A stretch of 64,000 bases of DNA from G965225705 sp965225705 (GTDB taxonomy: Bacteria > Pseudomonadota > Alphaproteobacteria > Caulobacterales > Maricaulaceae): contig OZ245325.1 in NCBI GenBank assembly GCA_965225705.1, positions 1,488,001 through 1,552,000 on the forward strand. The letters run 5' to 3'. The stretch's first letter is position 1, and every line of letters starts with the position of its first letter. Positions 53,930-63,659 of the stretch are shown piece after piece. A program made the translations under genes and the position numbers. The notes beneath the pieces were generated by a model. That model had not been told where the DNA came from. It made no database searches and saw only the letters and a list, made by a program, of their open reading frames with translations.

Positions 53930-56678
53930 TTAATCTATTTTTACAGAAAAGACGACGCGCGCCTTTTCATTCGGACGGAGGCAATACTGTTCGGCTTTTG
54001 AGTCACCATCAATATCCAAAGCATGCCCCACGGTACAGCTTATGCTCTGCTCTGTCACCTTACAGTCTCCCTCAGCACCAGAAGGTTTGACTTCAAGGAC
54101 AGGCTGGCCAAACAGGCTGGTATACCCCGGTGCCTGATCGGTTATGGTCACATTGCAGACCGTCTCTTCCCCCTTATTGGTTACATCCAGACCCCATAAG
54201 ACACATTGACCAGGCCCTGCCTTTTTCCCTTCCTGTGAGAATGTCGTGTCAGCTTTGCCATCACACTGGGTATCTTCTGCGCCGGTTTTGGTGATGGAAA
54301 GACGTGAAGAGGTGACCACCGTATAATCTGTTAAGGAAGAAATAAGCTTTCCATCTAAACTTTGCGTTTCCAAAACAAGCCTGTCCTTTTGTCCATCCTG
54401 CAAACCACAGGACGCAAAAACCCTTGCCATCACGCGTGTTTCTTCACCTGATCCTAAGGGGATACCTACACCACCAGCACCATTGCTCACAAGTTTAGAC
54501 ATCGTCCAGGCCCCGTCTTTAAACACTGCAAAAGGCTGATCAGGGCCGAGATTAGAAAGGGGCATAAACTCAGAAGGTCCATCACCCACAACCGATTTTG
54601 GTAAGAGAAGGGCAGAGCTTAGAGACGTCTGAGATTTTACTGCAACAGAGAAAATTTCTGCTTTCTGTCCTGTATTACGCAGTGTATGTATATAATCCAC
54701 AGAGGTACATGCTGAGGTCTCTCCCCTCTGACCAGACGCAAAATAAAGCCCCGGCTTTCCCACAACTCTGACAGAGTCATAAACTACATCCACAGCACCG
54801 GTGATCGAGGACAGGGCACGGAAGAAAACAGACTGTTCTGTTCCATCTACAGCAGAAAGAGGCGGGGTAACTTCAGCAAAAAATGTAAAAATATCCCCGG
54901 GCCTGAGATTGGGGGTTGAAGAAAGAGAATGCCCCTGTTCATTAATAAACCGAACACGCCAGGAAGATGGCAAAGGGGTTGTGGCCGCAGATGAGCCCCA
55001 GGCTGAGAGGCTATAGGCATCCACGTCATCCCCCTCATTAACAAGAAATAAAGGAAAACGCGTTGTCCCCCCCGGTGCAGCTGTCTGGGTTAAGGTGGGG
55101 TCTGTCCCTACAGAATCAGCATTGTTGACGCCCTTATCACCAAAACCAGAGGCTGTTTGACTGTTCGCAATATCGAGTTTCGCAGCTGTGATAGCCTTCA
55201 CACTTAAATCAACACTATCTTCAACTGCAGAGTCATGGATGGACCTGCCCTTCAGGGGCACCATCATACGTATATCTTTTCCAGAAACATCAGCAGGAGG
55301 GACCAGAAGGACAGTAAGCTCAACCGTCTCACCAGGTTTTAAGGGCCCCGTATCAGGAAGAGTATCACCATTGGAGTCAGGCAGGGGTGTCATGCCATCA
55401 GGGCTACGATACTGAACTGTCCAGCCCTTTGGGGGGGTGATGTTCAGATTAAAAGTGTCCTCAGCTGTTCCCTCATTGGTAAGCTTATAGTGAAAACGGG
55501 CCCCGGCACCCTGGGGAAGGTTATCTACGGTTTGCGTGTCATCAGAAACCCCATCATCATCGCCGCCATTATTGAGAGCAGGATCAGCACCTGTACCTGT
55601 ATCTGTGACTTTCAGAGCATAACTGAGAGGTGTTTTATCCCGGGTTATATTAGAAAAAACTTTAGGACTTTTCGGATCCCCCGGAGAGAGCACACCCTCA
55701 ACAGAGATTGTGTTTAAAATATCCTCACCCCCTGGGAGATTATCATCAAGATCAACAAGAATAATGGCTTTGACCCTGACACCGGGGGCCAGTTCTGCAA
55801 TCTCTGCTCCTATAACGCCTTTTGTTGTTTCCCGAGGTAGGGTCGAGAAAGCGGGATCTGCACTTTTGAGAGATACAAAGCTTGTCCCCTGTGGTAACAC
55901 ATCTTCCAGCATAACAGAGGGCTCTCACAGAACCTGTGTTTTCTACGCTGAGTGTGTATTCAATCTGGTCATCGGCAAAACCGGGTGTGTTGGGAAGATA
56001 GACAGAACTTTTCTGCGTCAGAAGAACTGCCTTTTGTGTGACCTCAGCACTGTCCTGGTTTGTAGAGTCCTGACCATCGGCATTCGCCCCTGTATCTTTG
56101 ACAGATTGGATGATACAGGTTCCCCCCCCCTGCTGAGACTGAACACGCAAAAGGCTGTTAAAACGTGCCCCCCCGGCTGCACCGGAAGGAACCTCGCCAC
56201 GAACAAGAAGATCGGCTGCCTGCCCTGCTTTTAAAGTCAGGAAACCGGCGGGAGAAGGAGGCGAGGCTTCTGTGTACAAAAGCGTGTCAGCACCATCAAC
56301 AAGGCCATTATGGTTACGGTCAGAAAAGACCTGAAGGTCTTTAAAATCACCCTGATCACCCGAAGTCTGCTCCAGACTTATGCAATATCTGTCTTCTCCA
56401 TTGCCCTGGTTTTCAAGGGTGTGAAAAAAAAGAACCTGCTGAGCAGAAACAGCTTGCAGGGTATTATCGCCTCTTAAACTACTGACATAAACCTGCTGAA
56501 CATCAAGAACCACTTCATTGGTCGTGGTTTCCCGTGAAACACCATCTTTATCAACATAACGGATCAGAGCCTGGTTGGTGATACGTGACCCTGCCGGTGC
56601 GGTTTGTGCTAAAGCTATGCTCGTATTCACGACAGAAAAAACAAAAATATATGAGGATGCTTTCAAAAAAGCTCTCAT
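53930..56678 (-). pseudogene. Large secreted DUF11-repeat protein, frameshifted
   Basis: Two overlapping frames make one gene. The upstream part begins at a signal peptide (ATG at 56678, ending ALA-QT) and carries beta-sandwich domains and a calcium-type SDRNHNGLVDGAD. It runs in frame to ENTGSV, at about 55928, and then goes out of frame. The downstream frame resumes with EPSVMLEDVLPQGTSF and continues for about 660 residues of DUF11-like domains, with another aspartate-rich NNGGDDDGVSDDTQ. The shift lies in a GAGAG run at about 55919-55927 and would be mended by one base less or two more. Intact length would be about 915 residues. No anchor domain is seen at the C-terminus. Confidence 0.8.
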
Positions 56679-56741
56679 AAGAAAACAGTCAGGTTTAAAA
56701 ACTGGAATCATACTGATCTCAACCATGAAAACTGGGAACAA

Positions 56742-57035
56742 ATTTCTACAAGCGTGAAGAAAGATACACCCAAAAAGAAAAATAAAATTACCCGTTCTCT
56801 AATTATGAACTTCATTTTTTTTAGAAGGAAACATAAACCTTATGCCAAAAAGTAAATAATAAGCTAATTTATATGATTTAATTTTCTGTTTTTTAATTTA
56901 AAAAGAAAAAATAATACAAAATAAATATTTTTATAAATCTGTATAAAACTAAGTATTTACAATACACGAAAATTAAAAATATTCAAATTATATCCTGATT
57001 AGCAATAAAAAGATTAATATTTACAAGGATAAGAT
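56742..57035. other. AT-rich region between the DUF11 operon and the GDSL gene
   Basis: 294 bases, strongly AT-rich and without a gene. It must hold the divergent promoters. AAGGAT seven bases before 57036 is the GDSL gene's ribosome binding site. Confidence 0.45.
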
Positions 57036-58868
57036 ATGATACGTAATATATTTTTGCACACCTTAATGTTTTTACTTGTTTTTCCCTCTATATCTTTTGC
57101 AGAAAAGGGAACACTCTTTAACGAAATAATTGTTTTTGGAGATAGTCTTTCAGCCAATGGTAGTATAAAGGAGAAATTCGGCATACCCTATCCCCCATCG
57201 CCTCCTTATTATAAATACCGTTATTCTAATGGCCCCGTTTATGCAGAATACCTTCCTAAGCTTTTAGAGGTTGATGTTAAGAACTTTTCTGACTTCGCCA
57301 TAGGTGGTGCACAATCAGGAAAGGGAAACAATGAGGGGGCACAGTTTCCGGTCCTTCAGAATGAAGGTGTTTTCACTCAAAGGGATGCTTATCTTGCTTC
57401 AAAACCTAAAGCCTCCCCTGAAGATCTTTTCATCGTTTACGCAGGCGCCAATGATTACTTTTCTTTTGTACAAAAACTCCAAATCCCGACACAAAAAGAT
57501 GTTGACCATGTCGTCTCCAACCTTCTTCAATCCGCAAGGCTTCTCTCACAACAGGCTCAGGCACAGCAAATTGTCCTTCCGAACCTTCCCAGTCTTGGAA
57601 ATATTCCCCTTTTGAACAGCAACCCTTTTCTATCTGTGATAGCGAACAGGCTTACGCTTATGCATAATACAACACTTGCTTATAGAGCAGCTGAATTGGC
57701 CAGAGATTCATCCCTGGCTCCCCTTGTTTATATTGTTGACATTCAAAGCCTGTTTGATGACATTGAAGCCAGTCCAAAAAAATATAATCTGGACAATGTT
57801 AAAAAGGCCTGTCTAAAAACGCCCTCCTGTGCTCAGAATCCTTCTGAAGCTAATCGTTATCTTTTCTTTGATGATGTTCACCCTACAGGACCTGTTCACA
57901 AGATTGCAGGCGCTTTTTTTGCAGATACATTTATAGCCCCAAGAACTCTTCCTGCCCTCTCCCTTTATGGTGCAGATCATGCCCTGGCCTTTGAGAGGAC
58001 ATTAACAGGCTTTGCCTCCGATGAAAGCTTTGATCCTTATAAAGGAGGAAAGTCCTGGTTTGCAGATGCACGTTATTTTTATGGGGATCGTCATTCAATC
58101 GCGCCTTTCACTTTAGGCTTTAAACATAAGACCTATACTATATCCGGTGGCTTTAAGAAGGCTGTGAATAAAATTTTCACGCTGGGTATAGCTGGTGGTC
58201 TTTCCGAGGGAGAAGCTGATTATGTTGCAGGGCGGGGTAAGTTCGATGTCAGATCCAGCCAAATTGGTATTTTTACACAGGCTATGACCAAAAACTATCT
58301 CCTCCGACTTTCTCTCTCAGCTTCCTATTATGGCTATGATATAAAGCGCTATACGCATGTTGTCTCTCAAATTGCCCGCGCACAAACAGAGGGGGCAGCC
58401 ATGTCAGGAAGTGTGGAGGGGCGTTTACGTTTTAAAAAAGGTTCAGTGCATATAGAACCTCTGGCCCGTGCACGACTGAGTTATGCAAGCATTGACTCTT
58501 ATCAGGAAGAGGGGGCTGCTGGTCTTGACATGATTGTTGATAGTTTCTCTGTAAAACCCTCCTATTTTGAAGGAGGCGCACAAATCTATGGATCTTTTTC
58601 ACCCCGTTTTCAATGGCGGATGGAAGGTGTCTATGTCCGCCCTCTTCATGACGATTCTCAGCACATAAAAAGCTTTCTGGTTTCTGTCCCTCAAGTACCT
58701 CGTCTTTTTAAAACAAGAGGCGATAAAAAATCTTATGGTCGCTTTGAGGGAGCACTCTCTTATGCCCTGGCACCCCATACGAAAGTAGAATTAAGTGGTG
58801 CAGCCCTTATTGGGCATTCCAGACAGAAGAACTGGAATCTTGGTATGCGCTTTAAAAGGAACTTTTAA
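57036..58868 (+). CDS. GDSL esterase/lipase autotransporter
   Basis: Outer-membrane esterase of the EstA type. Signal peptide residues 1-22 (SISFA-EK). The passenger has the SGNH blocks: FGDSLS with serine 37, a glycine in IGGAQSG, the asparagine in YAGANDYF, and the aspartate-histidine pair in FDDVHPTG near residue 285. From about residue 340 to the end an autotransporter beta-barrel follows, closing with LGMRFKRNF. The passenger thus stays attached to the barrel. Length is 610 residues. Divergent from the DUF11 operon. Confidence 0.93.
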   Translation: MIRNIFLHTLMFLLVFPSISFAEKGTLFNEIIVFGDSLSANGSIKEKFGIPYPPSPPYYKYRYSNGPVYAEYLPKLLEVDVKNFSDFAIGGAQSGKGNNEGAQFPVLQNEGVFTQRDAYLASKPKASPEDLFIVYAGANDYFSFVQKLQIPTQKDVDHVVSNLLQSARLLSQQAQAQQIVLPNLPSLGNIPLLNSNPFLSVIANRLTLMHNTTLAYRAAELARDSSLAPLVYIVDIQSLFDDIEASPKKYNLDNVKKACLKTPSCAQNPSEANRYLFFDDVHPTGPVHKIAGAFFADTFIAPRTLPALSLYGADHALAFERTLTGFASDESFDPYKGGKSWFADARYFYGDRHSIAPFTLGFKHKTYTISGGFKKAVNKIFTLGIAGGLSEGEADYVAGRGKFDVRSSQIGIFTQAMTKNYLLRLSLSASYYGYDIKRYTHVVSQIARAQTEGAAMSGSVEGRLRFKKGSVHIEPLARARLSYASIDSYQEEGAAGLDMIVDSFSVKPSYFEGGAQIYGSFSPRFQWRMEGVYVRPLHDDSQHIKSFLVSVPQVPRLFKTRGDKKSYGRFEGALSYALAPHTKVELSGAALIGHSRQKNWNLGMRFKRNF

Positions 58869-58873
58869 AGATT

Positions 58874-59533
58874 TTATCTGGCCCCTTCTTTCCTGAAGGG
58901 GCCTTCTCTCCCCCTAAATAAAATCATATGTATGTGCTTTTGAAGTTCGGGGAGCACTTCTTTTTCAAACCATGGGTTTTTCTTCAGCCATGCATTATTG
59001 CGCCAGGACGGGTGAGGCAAAGGAAAAAAACGGGGCATAAACCGCCTCCAGTGACGTACATTTTCTGTGAGGCTGAACGTCCCCTCATGCGGGAGATAAA
59101 AGCGCTGAGCATAAGAACCGACCAGCAAAGTGAGGCTGACAGACGTTAAATGCTTCTGAATCTCAGGGTGCCATAAAGGAGCACATTGTGGCACAGGTGG
59201 CCTGTCCCCACCACGTGGATTGTGTCCCGGAAAGCATAAACCCATGGGAGCAAAAGCAATATGCTCCTTATCATAAAATTCTTCTTCCGTAAGCTTCATC
59301 CAGGCCCGCAAACGCACCCCGGAAGGGTCAGAAAAAGGTAAGCCCGAAGCATGAACGCGCCTGCCCGTTGCCTGCCCTGTGATGAGAAGGCGCGCCTTTT
59401 GATGGAGGCGTACAACAGGGCGCGGTTCATGGGGTAAATGGGAAGCACAGAGGCGGCAGGCATGAACCTCCTTTAAAAAAGTCTCCAGAGTGGGCACATG
59501 CAATCTCCCTTCCGTTGATGCAAAAACTATCAC
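58874..59533 (-). CDS. Uracil-DNA glycosylase family protein
   Basis: A 219-residue protein of the UDG superfamily. Segments: ITGQATGRRVHASGLPFSDPSG near residue 51 and LPHPSWRNNAWLKKNPWF near 172, the latter like the H-P-S loop. An early C-R-L-C pair (about residue 26) recalls family 4-type enzymes, but a full four-cysteine iron-sulphur set is not evident. Uracil activity is unproven. The start is a GTG. It lies 23 bases after aroC on the same strand. A terminator hairpin overlaps its last codons. Confidence 0.75.
   Translation of the reverse strand: MIVFASTEGRLHVPTLETFLKEVHACRLCASHLPHEPRPVVRLHQKARLLITGQATGRRVHASGLPFSDPSGVRLRAWMKLTEEEFYDKEHIAFAPMGLCFPGHNPRGGDRPPVPQCAPLWHPEIQKHLTSVSLTLLVGSYAQRFYLPHEGTFSLTENVRHWRRFMPRFFPLPHPSWRNNAWLKKNPWFEKEVLPELQKHIHMILFRGREGPFRKEGAR
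58880..58903. terminator. Hairpin terminator downstream of the GDSL esterase gene
   Basis: GGCCCCTTC (58880-58888) pairs perfectly with GAAGGGGCC (58895-58903) around a six-base loop and is followed by TTCTCT. It lies 12 bases after the esterase stop and inside the last codons of the convergent UDG-family gene. Confidence 0.55.
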
Positions 59534-59556
59534 AAAGGACCGGGAAAGAGAAATAT

Positions 59557-60645
59557 TTACCTCCCTGTCTGGCCACGGTGACGCAGTTTATGATCAGCTA
59601 ATACACAGGCCATCATAGCCTCAGCAACAGGAGCCCCCCGGATTCCCACACAAGGGTCATGGCGCCCCTCCGTCTTTACAAGGACATTCTCACCTTTTTT
59701 ATTGAATGTACGCCTCGGCTTAAGAATGGAGGATGTTGCCTTAAACGCAAGCTGGACACTCAGGGGCTGTCCCGTTGATATGCCCCCCAAAACACCCCCG
59801 TTATGGTTAGACAGAAAAACAGGGCCAGTTTGTGAAGCCTCCATTTCATCGCACGCTCCACCAGATTCGGAAACTGCCTGAAAGCCCGCCCCTATGGCAA
59901 AAGCCTTCACAGCATTAACAGACATGCAGGCCTCAGCTAAATCTGCATCAAGTTTACCATAAACAGGGGCCCCCCAGCCAACGGGCACGCCCTCTGCCAC
60001 AACTTCGACCACAGCCCCTGTGGAAGATCCCTCTTTCCTGACCTGATCAAGGTAAGAAGACCAGGTCTCCACCATAACCGCATCAGGACACCAAAAGGGA
60101 TTGCGCTCAACTTCTTCCCAGTCCCACCGGCCGCGATCAATAGCATGGGGGCCAATTTGCACAAGGGCAGAACGCAGACTTATAGAGGATCCTAAAATTT
60201 TCCGTGCCACAGCACCGGCGGCAACACGCATGGCCGTCTCACGCGCACTGGCCCGCCCGCCACCACGATGATCACGAATACCATATTTCATAGCATAGGT
60301 ATAATCTGCATGACCGGGTCGATAGAGATTTTTTAAACTCTCATAATCTTTGGAACGCTGATCTGTGTTTTCAATAATCATGCTAACAGGCGTCCCTAAG
60401 GTGACAGGTCCTGTCTTCTCATCCTCAGTAAAAACCCCTGAGAGAATACGCACCTTATCTGCCTCACACCGTTGTGTCACATAGCGGCCTGTACCCGGTC
60501 GTCTGCGATTAAGCCAAACCTGAATATCCTCTTCCCGAAGGGGAAGCCCGGGTGGACAACCATCAACAACACAGCCTATAGCGGGGCCATGCGATTCTCC
60601 CCAGGTTGTGACACGAAAGAGCCTCCCAAAGCTATTATGTGACAT
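59557..60645 (-). CDS. aroC: Chorismate synthase
   Basis: FMN-dependent last enzyme of the shikimate pathway; converts EPSP to chorismate. The three family signatures are present: GESHGPAIGCVVDGCPPG, RPGHADYTYAMKYGIRDHRGGGRASARET, and the C-terminal RHDPCVGIRGAPVAEAM. Length is 362 residues. Its product feeds the chorismate mutase at 53 kb. Followed closely by the UDG-family gene. Confidence 0.96.
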   Translation of the reverse strand: MSHNSFGRLFRVTTWGESHGPAIGCVVDGCPPGLPLREEDIQVWLNRRRPGTGRYVTQRCEADKVRILSGVFTEDEKTGPVTLGTPVSMIIENTDQRSKDYESLKNLYRPGHADYTYAMKYGIRDHRGGGRASARETAMRVAAGAVARKILGSSISLRSALVQIGPHAIDRGRWDWEEVERNPFWCPDAVMVETWSSYLDQVRKEGSSTGAVVEVVAEGVPVGWGAPVYGKLDADLAEACMSVNAVKAFAIGAGFQAVSESGGACDEMEASQTGPVFLSNHNGGVLGGISTGQPLSVQLAFKATSSILKPRRTFNKKGENVLVKTEGRHDPCVGIRGAPVAEAMMACVLADHKLRHRGQTGR

Positions 60646-60854
60646 AGACTCTCCTCTCTACCAACACCTCAACACATAAGATCCTGTGATGAGAAAGCTA
60701 CGCCTCCCTTCACAGAACAAGGTAGCCATACATATCATAGAGCAAAAGACGGAGCAGGTCTAAAAAACCCTGGTAATAAAAAAGATAAGACAGACTCTGA
60801 AAAAGAAGAAAAAGTACCAGAAGAAAGCTTCTCTCTTCAGGAAAGTGCCAGAGA

Positions 60855-63044
60855 TTAAAAATTTGCCTGATAACCAAGAGCAATCTTAATATTACGCCCT
60901 ACACCAGCTACGCCAGCCTGATAGGGTTCATAATTTTTGTCAAAAAGGTTATCAACAGCAAAATCAAGGCGCAAACCTTCAAGGTTTTTCAGAGGAACTT
61001 TCCATCCCGCATAAAGCCCCATAATGGCATACCCTTTACGATAAAGAGTTGGATCAGCTACCTTATCAAATTTTTTTGCGATTTCACCTGTTACTCCAAT
61101 AGAAAGTCCATATTCCGGCCAGCGATACCCTATATCCAGATTAAGGCGCAGAGGTGGAAGTTGTTCTAATTTCTTCCCCGTTTTTTTATTCTTACCATCT
61201 GTATCAGAAAGATTGGCACGAAAGGTAAAACGCTCCTGCTCATAAAGCATGCTTACCTCAAAGCCTTCAAGCTCTGCTTTATCAATATTTTCATAAGTGG
61301 TAGAACCAAAGCCACACGGGAAAAACGGGGGGCGAAAACAGGTCCTGTCATAACGTGTAGAGACCTTTTGTGCGATCAGGTTTTTAACCTCATTCTTGTA
61401 GACACTCCCCTTCAAACGTAACCTGTCACCTGCATTTAAAAGATCACGGAAGGATAAGGCTGCCCCCACTTCCAGGCTTGTGGCCTTTTGTGGCTTCAGG
61501 GCAGGGTTGGGTTTAAACCTGTTATATACCATGATTTTTCTAAGGATAGGGTGTGGTAAGGGAAAGTGAATGCCTTCAGAAAATAATTCACTTGCTGATG
61601 GTGCCCGAAAATTTCTGGAAGCGACACCAAACAGACGAAACCAGGAAACAGGCTCATAGGCAAACGCAAAACGGGGTGACCAGGCTTTATCTTTCACCTT
61701 ATCCTGACCCTCAGCCGTATTTTGAAAATTATCATAACGTAAACCGGGGTGAAGTTCGAGAACACCTGGCAGAACCCCTAAATTTTCAAGCGTCAAAATA
61801 CCCTGAGCATAAAGAGCATAAAACCTGCTTTTTCCAGATGGTATACCGGGAATACGACCTGTTTTTGTTATACTACTTGAAGATTTTTGGCGATCTTCAT
61901 AAAGCTCCGCCCCTGTAATGAGAACTATTTTCATATGCCCAGGGTTAAAGTGAGCCTGATTATGAAAGCTGGCCCCACGCGTACGGGTATCCTGTAAAAG
62001 ATGCGCCCTTCGGTCAGGTCGGTAAGTTTTTATATCTGTATCAACCTGATAGAAAACACCTTCAAGATTAAGAAAAGGGTTGTTCTTCGGATTGACATCA
62101 AAACCAAGCCGCCATGTGTTGGAGTCTATAGTCTTGCGCGCAGCCTTATCACGGGTTGCTGTGCTGAGGCCCTGCCCCTGATAGGGTTCAAGAGCTTTAT
62201 TCTGAAAACCACGCCAGCCTGCTGTTAAGGTCAAAGCAGAATTGACCTCAAAACGTGTCCTGACAAGCCCTGCATCAATTTTGTCACGAGAGGGAAGTTT
62301 AGAGCCATTGCCAAGGCGTATATTATCTGACTGACGGCGAATATAGCTCCCCAAGCCTTCAAAACGCCCCTTTTTAGCATAGGCTGTAAGGGAAACAGAT
62401 TTTTCTTCACTGGCACTGTTATAACCACCACGAAGGCGTGCACCAAAATGTTCCCCCGCTTTAAGAAAATCTGAAGCATCAGATGTCTTCAAAGCAATCA
62501 CGCCTCCCAAAGCACCAGATCCAAAAAGACTGGCCGCAGGGCCGCGGGCTATTTCTACTGTTTGCAAAATTCCAGGGTCAACAAAAACACGTCCCTGATG
62601 TCCTGAATAAAAATTCTGGCGCGTGCCATCCAGAAGTATAACAACATTATCCCCCCTTAAACCACGAACAGAGGGAATTTGTCCCGTGCGACGGGGACCC
62701 CCTGTGAAACGAACTCCCGGGATTCGTCTGAAAATATCAGGAAGAGAACCCGCTATATCTCTTTCAATATCCTCACGCGTGATCACACTGACCTCGCCCG
62801 GATAAGAAAAAGCCTGACGAGGCGTTCGTGTTGTCAAAACAATAATTTCATCTTTTTCAGGAAAAGAGGTCTCTTTTTCCTGACCTTTTTCTTCTTCAGG
62901 AGATACTTCCTGATGAACCTGCGCGTTGCCTGACAGAGGTACATAAGAAGATGCCTCATGCCCCTGATCTGCCGCGTGTACAGAAGAGAGAAAGAAAAAG
63001 CTGTTACAAAGAATAAGGGAGAGGAAAGACTTTTTATTGAACAT
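60855..63044 (-). CDS. TonB-dependent haem/haemoglobin-type receptor
   Basis: Outer-membrane iron-source transporter. A signal peptide ends VHA-AD near residue 24 from this ATG. The plug contains VRGLRGDNVVILLDG and GPAASLFGSGALGGV; the barrel ends ALGYQANF with the terminal phenylalanine. Haem-receptor hallmarks lie between NFRAPSASELF and NPALKPQKA, with two histidines in the intervening loop (GIHFPLPH). The ATG at 63044 has GGGGA upstream and is preferred to 63074. A Fur-type box lies 110 bases upstream. No haem-transport partner genes are linked. Confidence 0.88.
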   Translation of the reverse strand: MFNKKSFLSLILCNSFFFLSSVHAADQGHEASSYVPLSGNAQVHQEVSPEEEKGQEKETSFPEKDEIIVLTTRTPRQAFSYPGEVSVITREDIERDIAGSLPDIFRRIPGVRFTGGPRRTGQIPSVRGLRGDNVVILLDGTRQNFYSGHQGRVFVDPGILQTVEIARGPAASLFGSGALGGVIALKTSDASDFLKAGEHFGARLRGGYNSASEEKSVSLTAYAKKGRFEGLGSYIRRQSDNIRLGNGSKLPSRDKIDAGLVRTRFEVNSALTLTAGWRGFQNKALEPYQGQGLSTATRDKAARKTIDSNTWRLGFDVNPKNNPFLNLEGVFYQVDTDIKTYRPDRRAHLLQDTRTRGASFHNQAHFNPGHMKIVLITGAELYEDRQKSSSSITKTGRIPGIPSGKSRFYALYAQGILTLENLGVLPGVLELHPGLRYDNFQNTAEGQDKVKDKAWSPRFAFAYEPVSWFRLFGVASRNFRAPSASELFSEGIHFPLPHPILRKIMVYNRFKPNPALKPQKATSLEVGAALSFRDLLNAGDRLRLKGSVYKNEVKNLIAQKVSTRYDRTCFRPPFFPCGFGSTTYENIDKAELEGFEVSMLYEQERFTFRANLSDTDGKNKKTGKKLEQLPPLRLNLDIGYRWPEYGLSIGVTGEIAKKFDKVADPTLYRKGYAIMGLYAGWKVPLKNLEGLRLDFAVDNLFDKNYEPYQAGVAGVGRNIKIALGYQANF

Positions 63045-63153
63045 GAAAAACTGATCCCCATAGATATAAAGCAATCAAACACAGTATCCAAAACCCGATG
63101 GAGAAATCTTTTTTCCAGAGAAAAATTCCACCAGGGAGAGGAAAGGCTAAATT

Positions 63154-63168
63154 TGAGAATCATTCTAA
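63154..63168 (-). promoter_or_regulatory. Fur-type iron box upstream of the haem receptor
   Basis: TGAGAAT-C-ATTCTAA is a 7-1-7 dyad close to the Fur consensus TGATAAT-N-ATTATCA, with an exact AGAAT/ATTCT core. It lies upstream of an iron-source receptor gene, the expected place. The regulator could also be another Fur-family member such as Mur or Irr. Confidence 0.65.
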
Positions 63169-63659
63169 TTAGCAATTTCTGTTTTTACAAGTCATAAGTA
63201 TCTAAATTTCATCAAAAGAGATGTTTTTTACTTTTTCATAAAAAATATTATGTACAGATTCTCTCTTTTTATACAAAGACTTAAATCGTAGAAATCTGTT
63301 TTTTTGTCCATAAAACAGCCCGAAAAAATCTCGTGTCCCCGTGCAAGATCCAGAGATGTTGTCCTATGGGATTAAGTATGAGAAGCAGCAGACACCTTTC
63401 CTTTAAGGAAGCAACTCCCAGGATACGCCCTGCCGGGGAATCAGGGCTTTGAAAAACCAGAGGCAAACTGAAGGGGCGAAAAACATTAAGAAAACAAAAC
63501 AGGCTTCCTGAAGAAAAGCTTACCAGACAGGATCAAAAAAACACCCTAACCGTGGCTCATCCTCTGCACAAACAGCCATCAAAAAGAGGAAATGCTCACC
63601 GAAACAGGGGGATATAAAGAAAACCTGTGAACAACGCCTAAAGTGAGAAAAAACAGGTG
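63169..63659. other. Intergenic region upstream of the haem receptor
   Basis: About 490 bases with no gene I can support. It contains a six-base-pair hairpin GCCCTG/CAGGGC at 63427-63447 followed by TTT. Its weak resemblance to small-RNA folds is not enough to call an RNA gene. Confidence 0.4.

Noticed and set aside
63380..63450. GGAAGCAAC and a GC-rich hairpin suggesting a signal recognition particle RNA
   Set aside because: The conserved loop sequence of SRP RNA is not matched and no full fold is apparent.
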